A stretch of 64,000 bases of DNA from assembly GCF_014529535.1 (NCBI RefSeq), contig NW_023503339.1, positions 124,001 through 188,000 on the forward strand, given 5' to 3'. Of the stretch, positions 1-12,631 are shown one piece after another (position 1 is the stretch's first letter; every line of letters begins with the position of its first letter). The stretch comes from Bradysia coprophila (lineage: Eukaryota; Arthropoda; Insecta; Diptera; Sciaridae). The notes beneath the pieces were generated by a model. It was not told where the DNA came from. It made no database searches and saw only the letters and a list, made by a program, of their open reading frames with translations. Made by a program: the position numbers and the translations under genes.

Positions 1-897
1 GCTTACAGAAATTTCCCGGTGAGTACTTCCCGCTGATAGACATTTCCCGGTGAGGTCTAATTTTTACAGTAAAAAAAGAAAATCGTCTTCGGCGAAGGCT
101 AAATTTCCCGGTATCCAATTTTTTCGCCCCGACGACTTCCCGGTATCTAGGATACCAGGATACCACATTATTTCTCTGACGATTGTGAGATTGTTGTGAT
201 TTTGAAAAAATGTTGCAGCGACAAAGAACTTTAATGGACACAATATCGCAATCTTAGGATAAGTCCATTTCGTTTCTACTATATCAAATTCCGACAAAAT
301 GCTTCCTTACTATACACCAAGTGAGAAAACTTGTGCATTCGGTTGCATTAATTATTTTATAAATCTATTCACTAATTGTTTTTTGACATCATTTAGTGTT
401 GAGATTAATTAGTGAGACAGAATCGATTAAGAAAATTAAAATCAATTCAAACTTTCGAAACCGATTAAAATCGCCATCGGCAAACGTATTTACGATATTA
501 TATACCACACACTAAAATTATTTCGATTTGAATTTCCATCAACAGAGATGCGGTTTGAACATTAAAGTTTGTTACAATTTCAAATTTCAGTGCTTTATAA
601 CATACACCAATGCCAATGCCGACGACTCAAGCGTTTATTTTACTGTTGAGTGAAACAGTCTCAGAAACAGTCTTTGCCTCTATACGGATATTTATCTGTT
701 ATCGATAACGACGACAACAAAAATTGACAAGTTCTGGGTAAAATTGTCCTTTATATAGTAAAATACATGTTAAACAAATTGAAGTACAAGATTTGAAATC
801 AACGGAATAAAACACTTTGATCGGTAGAAGTAATAGAGCCGATAATAATACTGGTCATATGCTTGCCTTCTATAACAGGTTAAATTGCTATGTGGAT
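1..897. other. AT-rich intergenic DNA with repeated TTCCCGGT motif
   Basis: No coding exon is recognisable here. The first 150 bases contain four copies of a TTCCCGGT core (about 13-20, 44-51, 105-112 and 138-145), two followed by GAG and two followed by ATC. The remainder is AT-rich and featureless apart from a stretch around 660-830 that weakly resembles 6050-6210. Confidence 0.5.
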
Positions 898-1290
898 TTA
901 AGAGGTTCCGAGCCTACGCTGAAATTGTAGCCTACATTTCTGCGTTTCGAAATTTTTGATCGCTGATATCTTTTTACGAGAAATGTACGACCACATATCC
1001 GAGTAAAAATATGTCAGCTTTGAATAAAAAATAAATTTGTCTGTGAAAGTTCCATGTGCTTTGAGAAAACTGTACCGATGCCCCAAATTTGCATCAAAGG
1101 TACACTTTTCTCAAATCACATGGAACTTTCACAGACAATTTTATTTTTTATTCAAAGCTGACATATTTTTACTCGAAAATGTGGTCGTACATTTTTCAAA
1201 AAGGGCTCTCGTAAAAAGATATCAGCGATCAAAAATTTCGAAACGCAGAAATGTAGGCTACAATTTCAGCGTAGGCTCGGAACCTCTTAA
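898..1290. mobile_element. TTAA-flanked foldback MITE, copy 1
   Basis: The element is almost a full palindrome. The left arm starts TTAAGAGGTTCCGAGCC and the right arm ends with its reverse complement. Matching extends through most of each roughly 190-base arm, around a short centre near 1080-1100. The TTAA at both ends fits a 4-base target duplication like that of piggyBac-type transposons (family knowledge). It has no transposase, so it would be a non-autonomous element. Long open frames on both strands here are by-products of the palindrome. It shares internal blocks (AATTGTAGCCTACATTT, AATGTACGACC) with the element at 1697-2079. Confidence 0.85.
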
Positions 1291-1696
1291 TGATCGAAGG
1301 ATAACATAATAAATAAAGGTGATTCGATATATTGGATGATCGGGTTTTGTTAAGGAGGATGTTTTATGCAAAATTATGATGAATTACCTAGCAGTTTACC
1401 ATAACTCGGTACTACCGTATTATATGGAGGTGACTTAATGACGTTTTACTAAGAACTGCTAGTGGTAGAAGGAGTAAGGCTTGGTAATAGGAAACGAAGA
1501 ATCTTAGATCTGGGCTATAGACCTATAGAAGCCTCCCCATATATCGAATCTAATCTAATCTATTGAGTGTAGTAGGGGTGTTGAGGAATTTCGTAGTAGG
1601 ATAATTTTTTTTTTGAAATTTGAATCGATTGTGCGAACATTGGCATGGACAAAACATTGTGAAATATGGTACACAGACTTACTATTGAATATTTCA

Positions 1697-2079
1697 TTAA
1701 GAGGCACCGGTACTTTGCCGAAAAGCATACATTAGGACGATTTTTAAATACTCGATTTTAGTTTACTTTTGATGATATCTTTCCACCAGAATCCTTTTTC
1801 AAAAATGTACGACCGCAATTCCGACCACGAATGTGTTAGCTTTCAACAGAAAATAGATTTGGTTGTAGCAATTTGACTAGCTCTGAGAACAATGAGCAGT
1901 TTATGAAAATTTCATTAAACTGCTTACTTTTCTCAGAGCTGGTCAAACGACTACAACCAAAACTAATTTTTATTTAAATCTAATAGATTCGTGGTCGGAT
2001 GAAAAGATATTAACAAAAATGAATTACCAAACACGTAAATGTAGGCTACAATTTTAGCGAAGTGCCGGTGCCTCTTAAC
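1697..2079. mobile_element. TTAA-flanked foldback MITE, copy 2 (diverged)
   Basis: Begins TTAAGAGGCACCGG and ends CCGGTGCCTCTTAA. The central part pairs around a loop near 1900 (CAGCTCTGAGAA-type arms). It shares the GTAGCCTACATTT and ATGTACGACC blocks and the overall 0.38-kb palindromic plan with the element at 898-1290, so the two are relatives of one family rather than a recent tandem copy. The arms are less perfectly matched than in copy 1, suggesting greater age. No coding content. Confidence 0.8.
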
Positions 2080-5000
2080 AGCAGAATACCGATTTCGTTC
2101 CTGGCTTAGCTGAAATGCCTATAAATCAAACAAAAAATAACCTAAAACTAAAAAGGAAAATACCCTCTCTTGAAGCCATTAGTGACACCCCCCAGACACT
2201 TCAACATACAATATATGTGAATAGCGTGAATAGTGTCACACCCATGATTAGTGAAGAGTCGCTTACAAACATATTCCAAACAAAATAAAAGTTCGTTCGT
2301 TAATACACCCAAAAAGTGACGACATACAAACGCTCTTCAGATAAATTGTCCGCTGCCGCAAACCAGAATCGTTTCATGAAATTTCCCAACTATACTATAT
2401 AGGTTCTAGACGAAAACATTATCCCAATTTACTGGTCTCTAACATGCTCTCATTTGCTCGATTGCGTATTATAGACCAATTATCCTCGATGGCAACAGGA
2501 CTGTGACTTTCGAACGAAATTGATTCTTCGACCGGAAGTTTTAATTAAGGAAATTTGACAAGTTTCACTTTTTTCTTCAAGCTACGAAATCCAATCGAAC
2601 TGACTATGATATACCGATAAATTCAATCAAGATCAAGTTCAATCGGTTCACGTCGAATACAATATTATTATTAGACGAGAAATGAAAATATTATTATTAA
2701 ATGTTGATTAATCGTCATCAGACAGTGAGGCCATATTAGGAATGTTGTGTAAATGAACGATAGAGCTGCTAATACGTCGACCAATTGTACGCTTTGAATA
2801 TTTATGCTTATAGTATTTGCATGCATACGAAGTATATTATGAAGAAATGACTTACAATTCCCAACTAAAAGACGACTTACGGAAAATGCCTATTGCTACC
2901 GTTTCTTGCCATACAATATTCAATAAACTTTAAATCTAACAATCATCATGGTACTGTGCGTATTTTTATTTAAATCAACAAAATCAGCGAAAGTTACTTC
3001 TGTTTCGTTTCCACTTTAAAAGAGATGCATAAATTAAACAACAACTAAATAATGAGAATTATTGTATAAGCTGTGTGTCTGTGTATATATTTACCTCTCT
3101 GAAGCACATTCATCGATTTAATAAAAAATTGCAAGCTTCTTTCATTAAATCATTCATGTGTACACCATTTCCACCATGTGTACACAGCTGGCTGACGCAA
3201 ATCTATTTTTCTTTCCTTTTGTAAAATTTCATTCCAATTCTAATTACCGTCTGTGTCTATAACCTTTGTTGGATTGTTGGAGTTAGGCATATCTTCGCCT
3301 GAAGAAGATTGATCGTATACACATCTACCATACACAAAATATTTATTTATTTTTTTAAATTGCTGTACGCTGTTGTACACCTCTAATACAATTCGGTGAG
3401 ATTCAATAGAGCAAACAAAAGGAATGTTTTGGTGTAATTATGAATATATGTACGAAGAAAAAAGCATTTTTTGTTTAATTCGCATTAATTACGTGTTATG
3501 TGTTCACTCATTCAGTGGTAATATCACTTAAAAACAATATACGATTTAATATATATTTCACGAGTCTATTGACGCTGCAATGAGAGTTCATTGTAATCTC
3601 ATCTATCTCTATAATAGTCATTGTTGTTGCTTACGATTTAAATAAAATGCTAAATTAAAATCGAGAGATATCATTTTCAGGTATATGTAATGATGGATCT
3701 GGAGTAATTTAAAATTTAAGCAACTGCACCATTCCTCGACATATGATTGGATGACTGGCAGTTACACGTAAAAATATATAAAATCTCATGTGTGTTCTTT
3801 CTTCAACTTTATATTAATTTCGCAGTTAATGGTTCGGATACGTATGATTTGGGCAAATTGTTCGTAAATCAAAATTGCTAACAATTTTTAAAGTCTCGAT
3901 GTTTTTGTTGTCTATGATCGAAAAATTTCTTTCTAAAACTCTTGCTTTTTCGGGTCATGAAATTTCTCCGAATTACGTTAATTGGTAACGTTTACGGTGT
4001 GGTTCGGAAGGTGGATTGGAAAAAGTTTACATAAGTTTTGATTGGAATTGATATTAAATCAAATTATAAATTTCTGTGAACAAAAAAATGAAAAAATGCC
4101 ACTGGCTGATACAAAAATCGCTGAACAATGGCCATCATATATACAGCATCTCTTAATTTGGACGGTGAAAAAATATATTGATTGAATTGAATACGTTGTT
4201 GGCCTCTACCGAAATTATACCATTTTACATTTACGAGAAGTTTCACTTTTTATTTGCCATAAAATTGAACCTTAAATTGCTTGGGCACAGATGAATTACA
4301 AATTACATGTTATTAACCGAGGTAAGGAAGATTGAATCGCGCATTTCTCTTTAAGTTTGGTTTTTCTATCTGAAAATCTGCAACAACAACTGTCGCTAGT
4401 TTTTTTTTTTTAAAGAGAGTTGAGATCGAAAATAATTGTAAAATTGACGATTTGTAGAACACTGAGTAATAGTAGATTGTCAGTTTTCTCTTCAAAGTAT
4501 ATACCCCAAAGCTAAATAAAATTAAATAATTGGCTAAACAGTTTTTCGCTTTCAATGCGAAGGGACAGAAAAACCACAAAGTCCTAAAAAAGCTGTAAAA
4601 ATGTTAATTCCATCTATTATTGTTTCTATAAAAATTTTCAAATCAAAAATTCAATCAAAAAAACTTGTTGAGTGTTTTCTTATAGGTAGTAAAATGTATG
4701 TTAAAGCAAATGAAGTAACATATAGATTTAAGGCTTGTACGAGATATGATTGCAGTTTCTTAATGATAATAATGAATTTAGCCTTGTTGTATACACATTG
4801 AACTCGTTTGCGTCAAGTTGCAGCTAGTGGTAAGGTGAGTTCGATTCCAACTTAGGAAACAAACTTAGCAGATGCAAAAGCGTTAGTCACAAGAAAATAC
4901 AGACATGAACTCAACCAAGATCCGAAATTTCTCTGATCCGCTGAGGGTTTGCATTACCTTGAATGTTTATTCTGTGAAATTGTGAGTAAAAATATACAGA

Positions 5001-7000
5001 CAAGGGGCGAGTGGAAAACTCTATATTGTTTGACTTATGTGAACTTCTTTTTATAAAATCAACTGAAGTCTAGCTGCCACATCTTCCGTTATTCACATTC
5101 ATGGCAATGGAATGGTAAAATAATGTTTTTTGTTGTTAATGTCCTTGCCAATATAAATTCTACTTTGGACAATAAATAAGGAGAGAAAAATGCATAAATA
5201 TTTTGTGAAAATAGGTGTTAAATAGCAACCTGTAGATGAAACAGGTTTCTCAATGATCATAACAGTTCCGAACCGTTTACAATTAATGTAAAAATCCAAT
5301 GTATTATTTCACAAGCTTTCATTTTTATCAGAAATCAGACCTATACAAAAAACCAATTTATTTACTGAAAAAAAAAAATGTTTAAAAACGTAAATGGTAA
5401 ATTTGCGTATGCACAAAAGTTACCATATTTCCGAATGGCAAATCTTCGTTCCCTGTGTTATATAGCAGTACTGATGATCTTCATTAAACTGAAAATTTAC
5501 ATGGTCCATACAGTTTTTAGAGCACATTATTATAGACTAATAATTTCAAGACGTGTAATCGTTAATTGATGAGTAATTATTTTTTATATACAGAACGGAG
5601 CACATTGCACATAAGTTTTTAAAATATAAACTTTTAATGATTGCAAAATGCTCACATATTGTTTATGTTATGGTAAGATGACTTTTGGAGCGAGCGTTTT
5701 GCTGTTTTATTTTTTTGTCTCTTTGCTGAATTTTTTATGTAGAACTAAAAGTTACAATAATAAATTTGAAGGTTCGCGATTGTTTTTCCTTTCATATTAA
5801 TGTAATTTTATTACAATGAAGGAGTATTATTATTAAATAGTTTTGGAGCTATCACTGCATAGTTAAACGATTGCATTCATTAATTTGATGTGTTAGTTGA
5901 AGATATTTCGAAAAAATTAAAGTCGATAATTTAGCAGCTTTCTACATCAAATGTGTAGTATTATAGAGTGTTAGTTTGTATATCGTTTGGTAATTATGTC
6001 CATGATAGAGTGTTTTAGCATAGAACATGTTCAGCCTTCTTGGAACGATCAGTCATCTCTTATCGACAATTACGACAAAAATAAGTGATTGGCTCTTGCC
6101 AGTATTGTCTTATATATACCACAAATTATAGTACAACTAAAGAAGTACAAGATTTGGTATCACACACATAACCGATTTTTGAAAGAAAAGAATAGAGAAA
6201 TTTAATCGTTATAAATGGCAACATATTTGTTGTCATAAGAGGTCAATTCATGCAAAAATGTTGGCACATCTAAATCATGTAAATAATACTTTTTATGCAA
6301 CGCTTCTCAGCAAACTTTCCATATAAATAAGCCTTTACGGTACCTTTTACCACTTAGGACCCAATACGTAATAGTTTTCGAAGACCTGACAGTAAAGACA
6401 TTGAAACAACTCATAAGCTAACACCTCTTTGATAGACTTAATTGTCCGGTAGGCAAATTGTAATCACAAGTGGTTCGGACGAAAGCCTTTAATAAATGAT
6501 CCATAACTACTTATCTCAAATTCCATAATCCTTACGTTTGGATGTTGGAAATTGCTATTGGAGGACTGCTGCGAGAGTTTTGCATACAAATTAAATCAAA
6601 TAAAACAAATATTTTGGATGGAACTGTTGTTAACTCGGGTGCTAGATATTTTAGCATTGATTTTGTACACGCAGAATGATCAAAAGAATTTATTGCAATA
6701 AATAGATTAAAACAATCATATTTCTTATACACAATCGATTTTCGCGGTAGTGTAGTGAGTCGCATGTAGCTTCAAAGAAGTAGAAGGTAGCGTCAAAATG
6801 ACACTAACATATGGTAGATCTAAATTGTCATCCGGGCTAAGTAGCTGAAAATTTACTTGCAGATAAAAATTGCAGATCGTAACGTAAATTATCGTGTGAG
6901 GTGTGCCGAAAGAGGTAATCTGATGGAGAATTCAGTTACCAAAAAACCAACGAAAGTTTTACTTTTCGTCACTGAGTTGAGAAATAGTATTTTATATGAC
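2080..7000. other. Intergenic DNA, no gene recognised
   Basis: AT-rich sequence with only short random open frames on both strands. None shows a recognisable family, consistent splice signals or coding-like codon use. A B-box-like GAGTTCGATTCC occurs near 4850, but the rest of a tRNA is missing. Confidence 0.5.
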
Positions 7001-7162
7001 TGGGGATAAAAAGATGAAAAGTAGAGTTCGAGGTCAATAAACACGAGAAAACGAGACTTTTCACTTTTATCCCGAGTTATGTAATGGATTTTACATGCTG
7101 AGTTCGTCGAAAGACGAGCTTCAAACATGAATAGTACGGTCTTCGACGCATGTAGCATGTAA
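7001..7162. repeat. Partial copy of the 10.8-11.8 kb composite repeat
   Basis: This segment closely matches 11630-11768: shared blocks include GAGGTCAATAAACAC, ACGAGACTTTTCAC, CCCGAGTTATGTAATGG, ATTTTACATGCT and TTCGACGCA. Its first 70 bases are themselves a hairpin, with GGGATAAAAAG near 7003 pairing with CTTTTATCCC near 7065. It therefore looks like one arm of the larger element, present here alone. Confidence 0.65.
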
Positions 7163-7431
7163 AGTTCTTTGTGCCACCGAGAATTGAAATACGACGAATT
7201 TCAATATCGATAACTAGATTGAAATGTCCAAAATTACAACACCCGTTTTCATGGCTTATTACAACACTTAAACCAGGGTTGAAATGAAATTCGTATGAGT
7301 TATTACAGCATTCGTTTTAAAAAATGCAAAGCAACGTAATCGATCAAATTCGAAGAGTTCATTGTTTACAATGAAAATTCTGAATTTTTGTGCATTTGTC
7401 TATTTGAATTCTCGATTGACACAAAGCATGA
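7163..7431. other. Intergenic DNA
   Basis: Nothing coding recognised between the repeat fragment and the hairpin that follows. Confidence 0.4.
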
Positions 7432-7524
7432 TGTGTTACACGTATTGTAATGAGATTTTTTCAGCACACGACCCAATTTTGGGTCTAGTGCTGAAAAAAT
7501 CAACATTATAATACTTGTAACACA
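7432..7524. repeat. 93-bp foldback hairpin
   Basis: The outer nine bases TGTGTTACA pair with TGTAACACA. Inner arms include GATTTTTTCAGCAC with GTGCTGAAAAAATC, and GACCCAA with TTGGGTC around a two-base centre. A few mismatches lie between. It could be a tiny MITE remnant or a transcribed stem-loop; sequence alone does not decide. Confidence 0.7.
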
Positions 7525-10296
7525 ACATACTATTTCCTATTGTTAACCTACTTTGTGAAATCGGAGAAAAATGAAATGTACTACGATCATCCTCATAATA
7601 GTGTTCGGTAAGATTTTTCATTTAATAAACCGAATCGGTATTAATTCCTAAGATAAGACGTCTGGTCTGTAAAAAGATAAATTTTGGTCTCTTTGGGAAT
7701 ATAGAAGTAATGCATATATTATGTTGATCAGTTGTAAATAGACATAGTCTATTGTGAGACATTATTGGCTCATTTGGAGACTCAAAGCATCACAGATACA
7801 TTGCGATTGAAACACATAAACGTTAAAATGAACACTTTTTTGTGCACATTTTTCTTTATCTAATAAAACCGATTCAGTTATATGATTAATCAAAAACAGT
7901 CGGAAATATCTTAAAACAAACCTCCAATAACTTTTTTAGTTGTTGTACAGTACAGTCGGATGGAAGTTTTTGCCATTTAATAAAAAATAAATCGGAATGA
8001 CATAATTACGAAAATGTTTTTTTGTTCGTATTTACAGCAGATTTATGCGCATATTTGCATTACATTGTAAACATTAGAACTTACCACAGTTGAACAGGTA
8101 ATTGAGGTAATCCGAAAAATTGACGAATTTGTAAATATTGCACGTGGTGTATCTTAAGTATACTGTTTTTCACCTTTTAACGTTAACTGTCTCAACAGCG
8201 ATACACTACTCTCACAAGTAATAACATATCTACAATAGTGTTCAAATCACTTCGAATATAATCACAAATCAAAAATTCGCATTGAACCCGAAATTTGAAT
8301 GTAATCAACATAACGTAACAACCAATGACTGATTCTTGAAGCAAAATTTAAATCTTACCATCTTAACGGTTTTTAATCCAAATTTATGTCAAATCTCGTT
8401 TACTTATGTCTTTTACGTATATTTACTGAATGTCGCACTTGTTTTAACCAAAAATATATATAACTACAATTTAAGGCATTAATTTGTATCGGTTTCGTGT
8501 ATAATATGCATCTGTATAATGTTGAAAATATCAAAACATTTCACTGTTGTGTTCCAGCACATTGTAATTGTACTTATTGTGAGGCGCGACGTATTTCGAA
8601 TGAAATCAAAATACGAATTGTACGCTCATCGAACCTTGCTGGTTTCATGCCGCTCGACGTCTTGAACAAATTATTTTTCTCTTTTGATTTTTTTTTTGCT
8701 TTGCACACCATAATGTGCATCTTATAAATAAGTTATGCCGACGACGACGGTGTATATATTCACAAAACAGAAGAAAAATCGTTGATTTGATTTAGATAAC
8801 TTTGAATTTGTGCTCAAAATTGCGTTTTTAATTCACTTCGGAGATTAGCATTTCCAAAACGGCATTCATTTTATCTGTCTCTTGAGTTTTTGATACTAAA
8901 ACAATCTACTACTTCATTGCATTTAAGATAATTTTGGAAGTCGGTTTTTCTTACACGTATCGCGAATTTTTGCCCCAAAAGTACACTTTGTGTGACACTA
9001 CACTAAACAGGCATGTGGGTTATCATTGGAGAGTGAAGGAATGTACATGCAGTTTATATAGCTTTCGTTGGTCAGATTAAAAAAGTAATGATACTGTTTT
9101 ATACAAGTCTCTGCAAGCTATGAATGGGCAGTGTGTGGATTTTTAAGTTCGACGCACCCTACTAAGCCTCATATTTTTATTTAAAAAAATTCACTCGTGT
9201 AATTTTGCACATTTTTTTGTATGGTGTCGGTGCTGTAAAGCAGCTATGTCCAGGTTCGAACTAGCTATGAAAGGACGCATAAGCAAAGAGGAACACTGAC
9301 ACCAAAGCAATTCTTTCCGGCTTTCCGGCGCTACAAAAAGCTCGGTGTGCTTCAGACATTCTTCCCTTTTTTAAGTTTACCACTAAGAAGTTACTACCGT
9401 TACGTTAGAATTATTAAAAGAACTTGGAGAAAATGTAGTTGAAGAAGTTTAGATTTCTACAGGCGAACTGACAGGGGGGCAATGCCCCAACACAATATTA
9501 TAAAAAGTGAATGAATTTTTAATAGTAGCGTAACTTCGCCGAAAACGAAAATTTTTTAATTTCCACCTGCATGTAGTTTCTTTACTCATGCCGACCATTT
9601 TCTTGGCCCAAAGTTTTCGTTTTTAGCAATTTATTGATCTATCACACATGCGTGAAATTTAATTTAATTTTCTGAACAAATAAAGAGCTATGAGGTAAAG
9701 GTTCAGGGAGCGATGTTTTACTACTAATGTGTCCGCAAAGTTTACATCCGTTAAATATTATCTTTCATAACGTTTTTAGCAAGAAAAATTCTTTTAAGAA
9801 TACAATTGTCTTAGAGCCCCGATTACTAGTCCAAAAGAAATCCTATCTTCAAAGACCAGTAGCAAAACCACCGCAGAACACTTAATAACTTATGTCAATC
9901 CATGCTTAAACTTAGCTTCAGAACTCCGTTTTGAATGAAATTATAACAAAATGTTTTCACATCTGCCGTTATGGAAGCCTCTGAGAATTCCTCCTCGGAT
10001 AAGACATTTTTCGGGAAATACATTACGAATTACGCAAGTTCCCTGTCATAAAGAAATAATTTGGTTTCATTTACTCAAACTTTGCAGCCTTCATCAACTT
10101 AAACAATTCATTTAGAACGTTTCAAGAAATTATCAAGAAATTTACGACCAACCAACGCAAACATTTGGTGGTAACAAGGAAAACAAATTGTGCTTACTCC
10201 AATCTCACTACTCCAATATTATCCACCTACAAGCTTTTAACCTCATGAATTTCATACTCTCTCAAATAAAACAAAAATTTGGAAAGTCGGGTATCT
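7525..10296. other. Intergenic DNA, no gene recognised
   Basis: AT-rich DNA with no recognisable coding exon, RNA gene or ordered repeat. A 76-codon open frame near 8500-8727 has no supporting signal. Confidence 0.45.
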
Positions 10297-10412
10297 TTGT
10301 ATGCTTGCTAAGAGTACCGAAAGTAAAGCTGTCAATTCGCGGGGCGAAAGCTTTCACTTTCGCCCCTTGAATTGACATTTCTTTACTTTCGGTACTCTTA
10401 GCAAGCATACAA
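10297..10412. repeat. 116-bp near-perfect hairpin
   Basis: TTGTATGCTTGCTAAGAGTA at the left end is matched by its exact reverse complement at the right end. The stem continues through CCGAAAGTAAAG and, after a small mismatch, GTCAATTC and GGGGCGAAAG, closing around a very short centre at 10352-10356. Each arm is about 55 bases. Overlapping antiparallel open frames here result from the palindrome. Near-perfect arms imply a recent origin or selection on structure. Confidence 0.8.
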
Positions 10413-10828
10413 AATTTAATACGTAACTCTTTCGGCCTACTCAATCGATACGTAAATAACTATTTCATGCCTTGGGCATAAATTACGGAATTTTTGCTCG
10501 TAATTTAGGTCCTCAGCATGAAAAGCTCACTTCGTTCGGGCTACAATGCGCGAAATTGCCTAAAATATACCATCCACAACAGATACGTAATTAACAAAAA
10601 TGTGATTGTGATATCTGAAATTCAGTTACGCAAATGCTGGATGGTGCATTGGAATCCACAATCTACGAGGAGGTGAAAAATAATAGGAAAATTTTATCCG
10701 GAATGTAGGCCTTCTGTTATTACAATACCGTTGCTAGAAGTCTTTTTTATTGCCAGTAAATCCTAAATTTAATGGGACGACTACAAGAATTAAGAAATTT
10801 GGAAATTTGGTTTAAGTTTTAAAAGCAT

Positions 10829-11779
10829 GTAATAGTATGTTACTTGCTACATGCGTCGAAAACCGTACTATTCATGTCTTTCGATGCCCTCAGCATGTAA
10901 AAATCCAATACACAACTAGTGATAAATGTTGAAATAGTTATTTATCTACCAAGGTAGGTATGACGGTATTTTTTCGCACTAGATGTCGATTGTCGATCCG
11001 AGGCGAAGCCTACCGTGGCAGATACAACGTTTTTCGCAATTTCGGGCCATAATCACCTTTCCAATGCAAAATATTACCAAAATTTCTACCAAACATTCAC
11101 ATGCAAACATGACTTCATTTGCACGATCAAGCAACCTGTTCTATATACACATTGCAATGTGATGTATAGAGACGCGCTAAATAAAATCAAGTAGTCAATG
11201 CTTAGTATGTACGCTTCAACAATACGTTCTGTATAATTGTGTGACTCTGTAGCCGAATGGCTACGGTCGTTGCTTGGTGTTTGGAAGAATTTTGGTGTTG
11301 GATGTTCAAATCCTGGTCTGTGCAAAGTTTTTATTTATAAAATTTAGTCTTTCTTAAAGGTACTGAGCTATGTAGCGTGCGAAAAAAATGTGAAAAAGCC
11401 CAAGTGCGAAAAAATAATCAAAAACGCACTGTGAAATAAATACCTTCAAAACGACATTAAATGGATGCATGGAAAGGTGATGATTATGGACCGGAATTGC
11501 GAAAAGTCTTGTTTTCGTGTGTTTATTGACCTCAGCTTCGGATCAACAAAATTCGCACGAAACCTCTACTTTTCAACTTTTTATGCCTTGTTATGTAATA
11601 GTATTTACATGACATGTTGATCTGAGGCGAAGCCGAGGTCAATAAACACACGAAAACGAGACTTTTCACTTTTTATCCCGAGTTATGTAATGGATTTTAC
11701 ATGCTAAGGGCGTCGAAAGAAGTGCTTGAAACATGAAAAGTACGGTTTTCGACGCAAGTAGCATGTAAATAACTATTAC
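10829..11779. mobile_element. Composite inverted-repeat element (~0.95 kb)
   Basis: The left end (GTAATAGTATGTTAC, then GCTACATGCGTCGAAAACCG) is the approximate reverse complement of the right end (CGGTTTTCGACGC, GTAGCATGTAAATAACTATTAC). Further inside, 11037-11070 (TTTCGGGCCATAATCACCTT) is inverted at about 11470-11505. A second internal inversion pairs 11515-11550 with 11612-11655 (GACCTCAG..CTTCGG versus GGCGAAGCCGAGGTC). The arms are therefore nested. There is no transposase. The centre holds a weak tRNA-like promoter segment (separate entry). A partial copy lies at 7001-7162. Confidence 0.6.
11250..11313 (+). repeat. Possible tRNA-derived (SINE-like) segment
   Basis: TAGCCGAATGG (11250-11260) fits an RNA polymerase III A box and GTTCAAATCC (11304-11313) fits a degenerate B box, with 43 bases between, within the usual tRNA range. 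The presumed T stem does not pair well, so this is not a functional tRNA gene; a tRNA-derived SINE head or decayed tRNA is possible. Weak call. Confidence 0.25.
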
Positions 11780-12595
11780 AAATAATAACCACCACTCGAC
11801 GTTTTCCGCATTTTAATAATGTTCACAAATCGATCTCGAGTATAAAATTGCACAGCAACAAGATCTTGTCGTTGAGGTTGTCGTTCAGGACATACTTTCG
11901 AAAATTGATTTGCTAAAATATGCAAACACATTTTTAGCAAATTTAGCAAATCAATTTTCCAAAAATAGGCCCTGCTTCTTTAATAATATGAAGTCATCTT
12001 TGGAATGTATTTTCGATTTGTGTCGTTGGATAATACTTCATGGATGGTACAATAGAGTTTAAAATTGAAGTAAAAGCTTAGACAACAATGGCGAAAATAG
12101 GAGTGCGTTCAATCGATTTAAATGAAACTTTTTCGCTAAAATATATTCGAAATGCGTATGGTGCGTAGGTTACGTATGGTTTATATTCAGCCTTTAAATA
12201 AGCTGTTATGCGACATTTTTTTTGGTATGATTACTAACGATTACCAAATATTTCTATTGTTTTGAGAAGGTCTTTGGAATTGTAATGAAATTTCATATTT
12301 TTGCCTTCATTCGTTGTGTAGTAGTAGATATCTTAATCGAATCATGTTAACACTGAATGATAATATTATTCAATAAGGAATATTGGTGCTGCTTTTGTAG
12401 TAACAGCACCTCGAGATATCAAATTACTTGCCTGGTATAGTAATATACTATTAATTGATAGCAGTAGCAGAGTGAACAAATTGGACTTTTTGAAGGGTTA
12501 ATTCATACTTCATAATGTACAATGCTGATGTCAAACTCGCATTATAATAATCATTGACGCACTCATCAGATCTAGAATTTTCAAACGGCGACAAA
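11780..12595. other. Intergenic DNA downstream of mannosidase II
   Basis: AT-rich, no exon recognised. A short imperfect inverted pair near 11893-11960 (GAAAATTGATTTGCTAAA with TTTAGCAAATCAATTTTC) is the only ordered structure seen. Confidence 0.4.
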
Positions 12596-12631
12596 TTTAT
12601 TGAAACCAAAACATCAAATCATTTCTTTATT
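12596..12631 (-). terminator. Poly(A) signals for mannosidase II
   Basis: Two AATAAA hexamers on the minus strand (TTTATT at 12596-12601 and 12626-12631) lie 0.2-0.25 kb past the mannosidase II stop codon, a plausible 3' end. Which one is used cannot be told from sequence. Confidence 0.45.

Noticed and set aside
898-1309. Opposed open frames of 62 and 90 codons
   Set aside because: They mirror each other because the DNA is a palindromic MITE; no coding evidence.
4816-4862. tRNA-like sequence with a good B box (AGTTCGATTCC)
   Set aside because: The A-box-like part lies only about 10 bases away and no cloverleaf can be drawn; at most a deleted tRNA or SINE remnant.
10188-10444. Opposed 60-codon frames
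   Set aside because: By-product of the near-perfect hairpin at 10297-10412.
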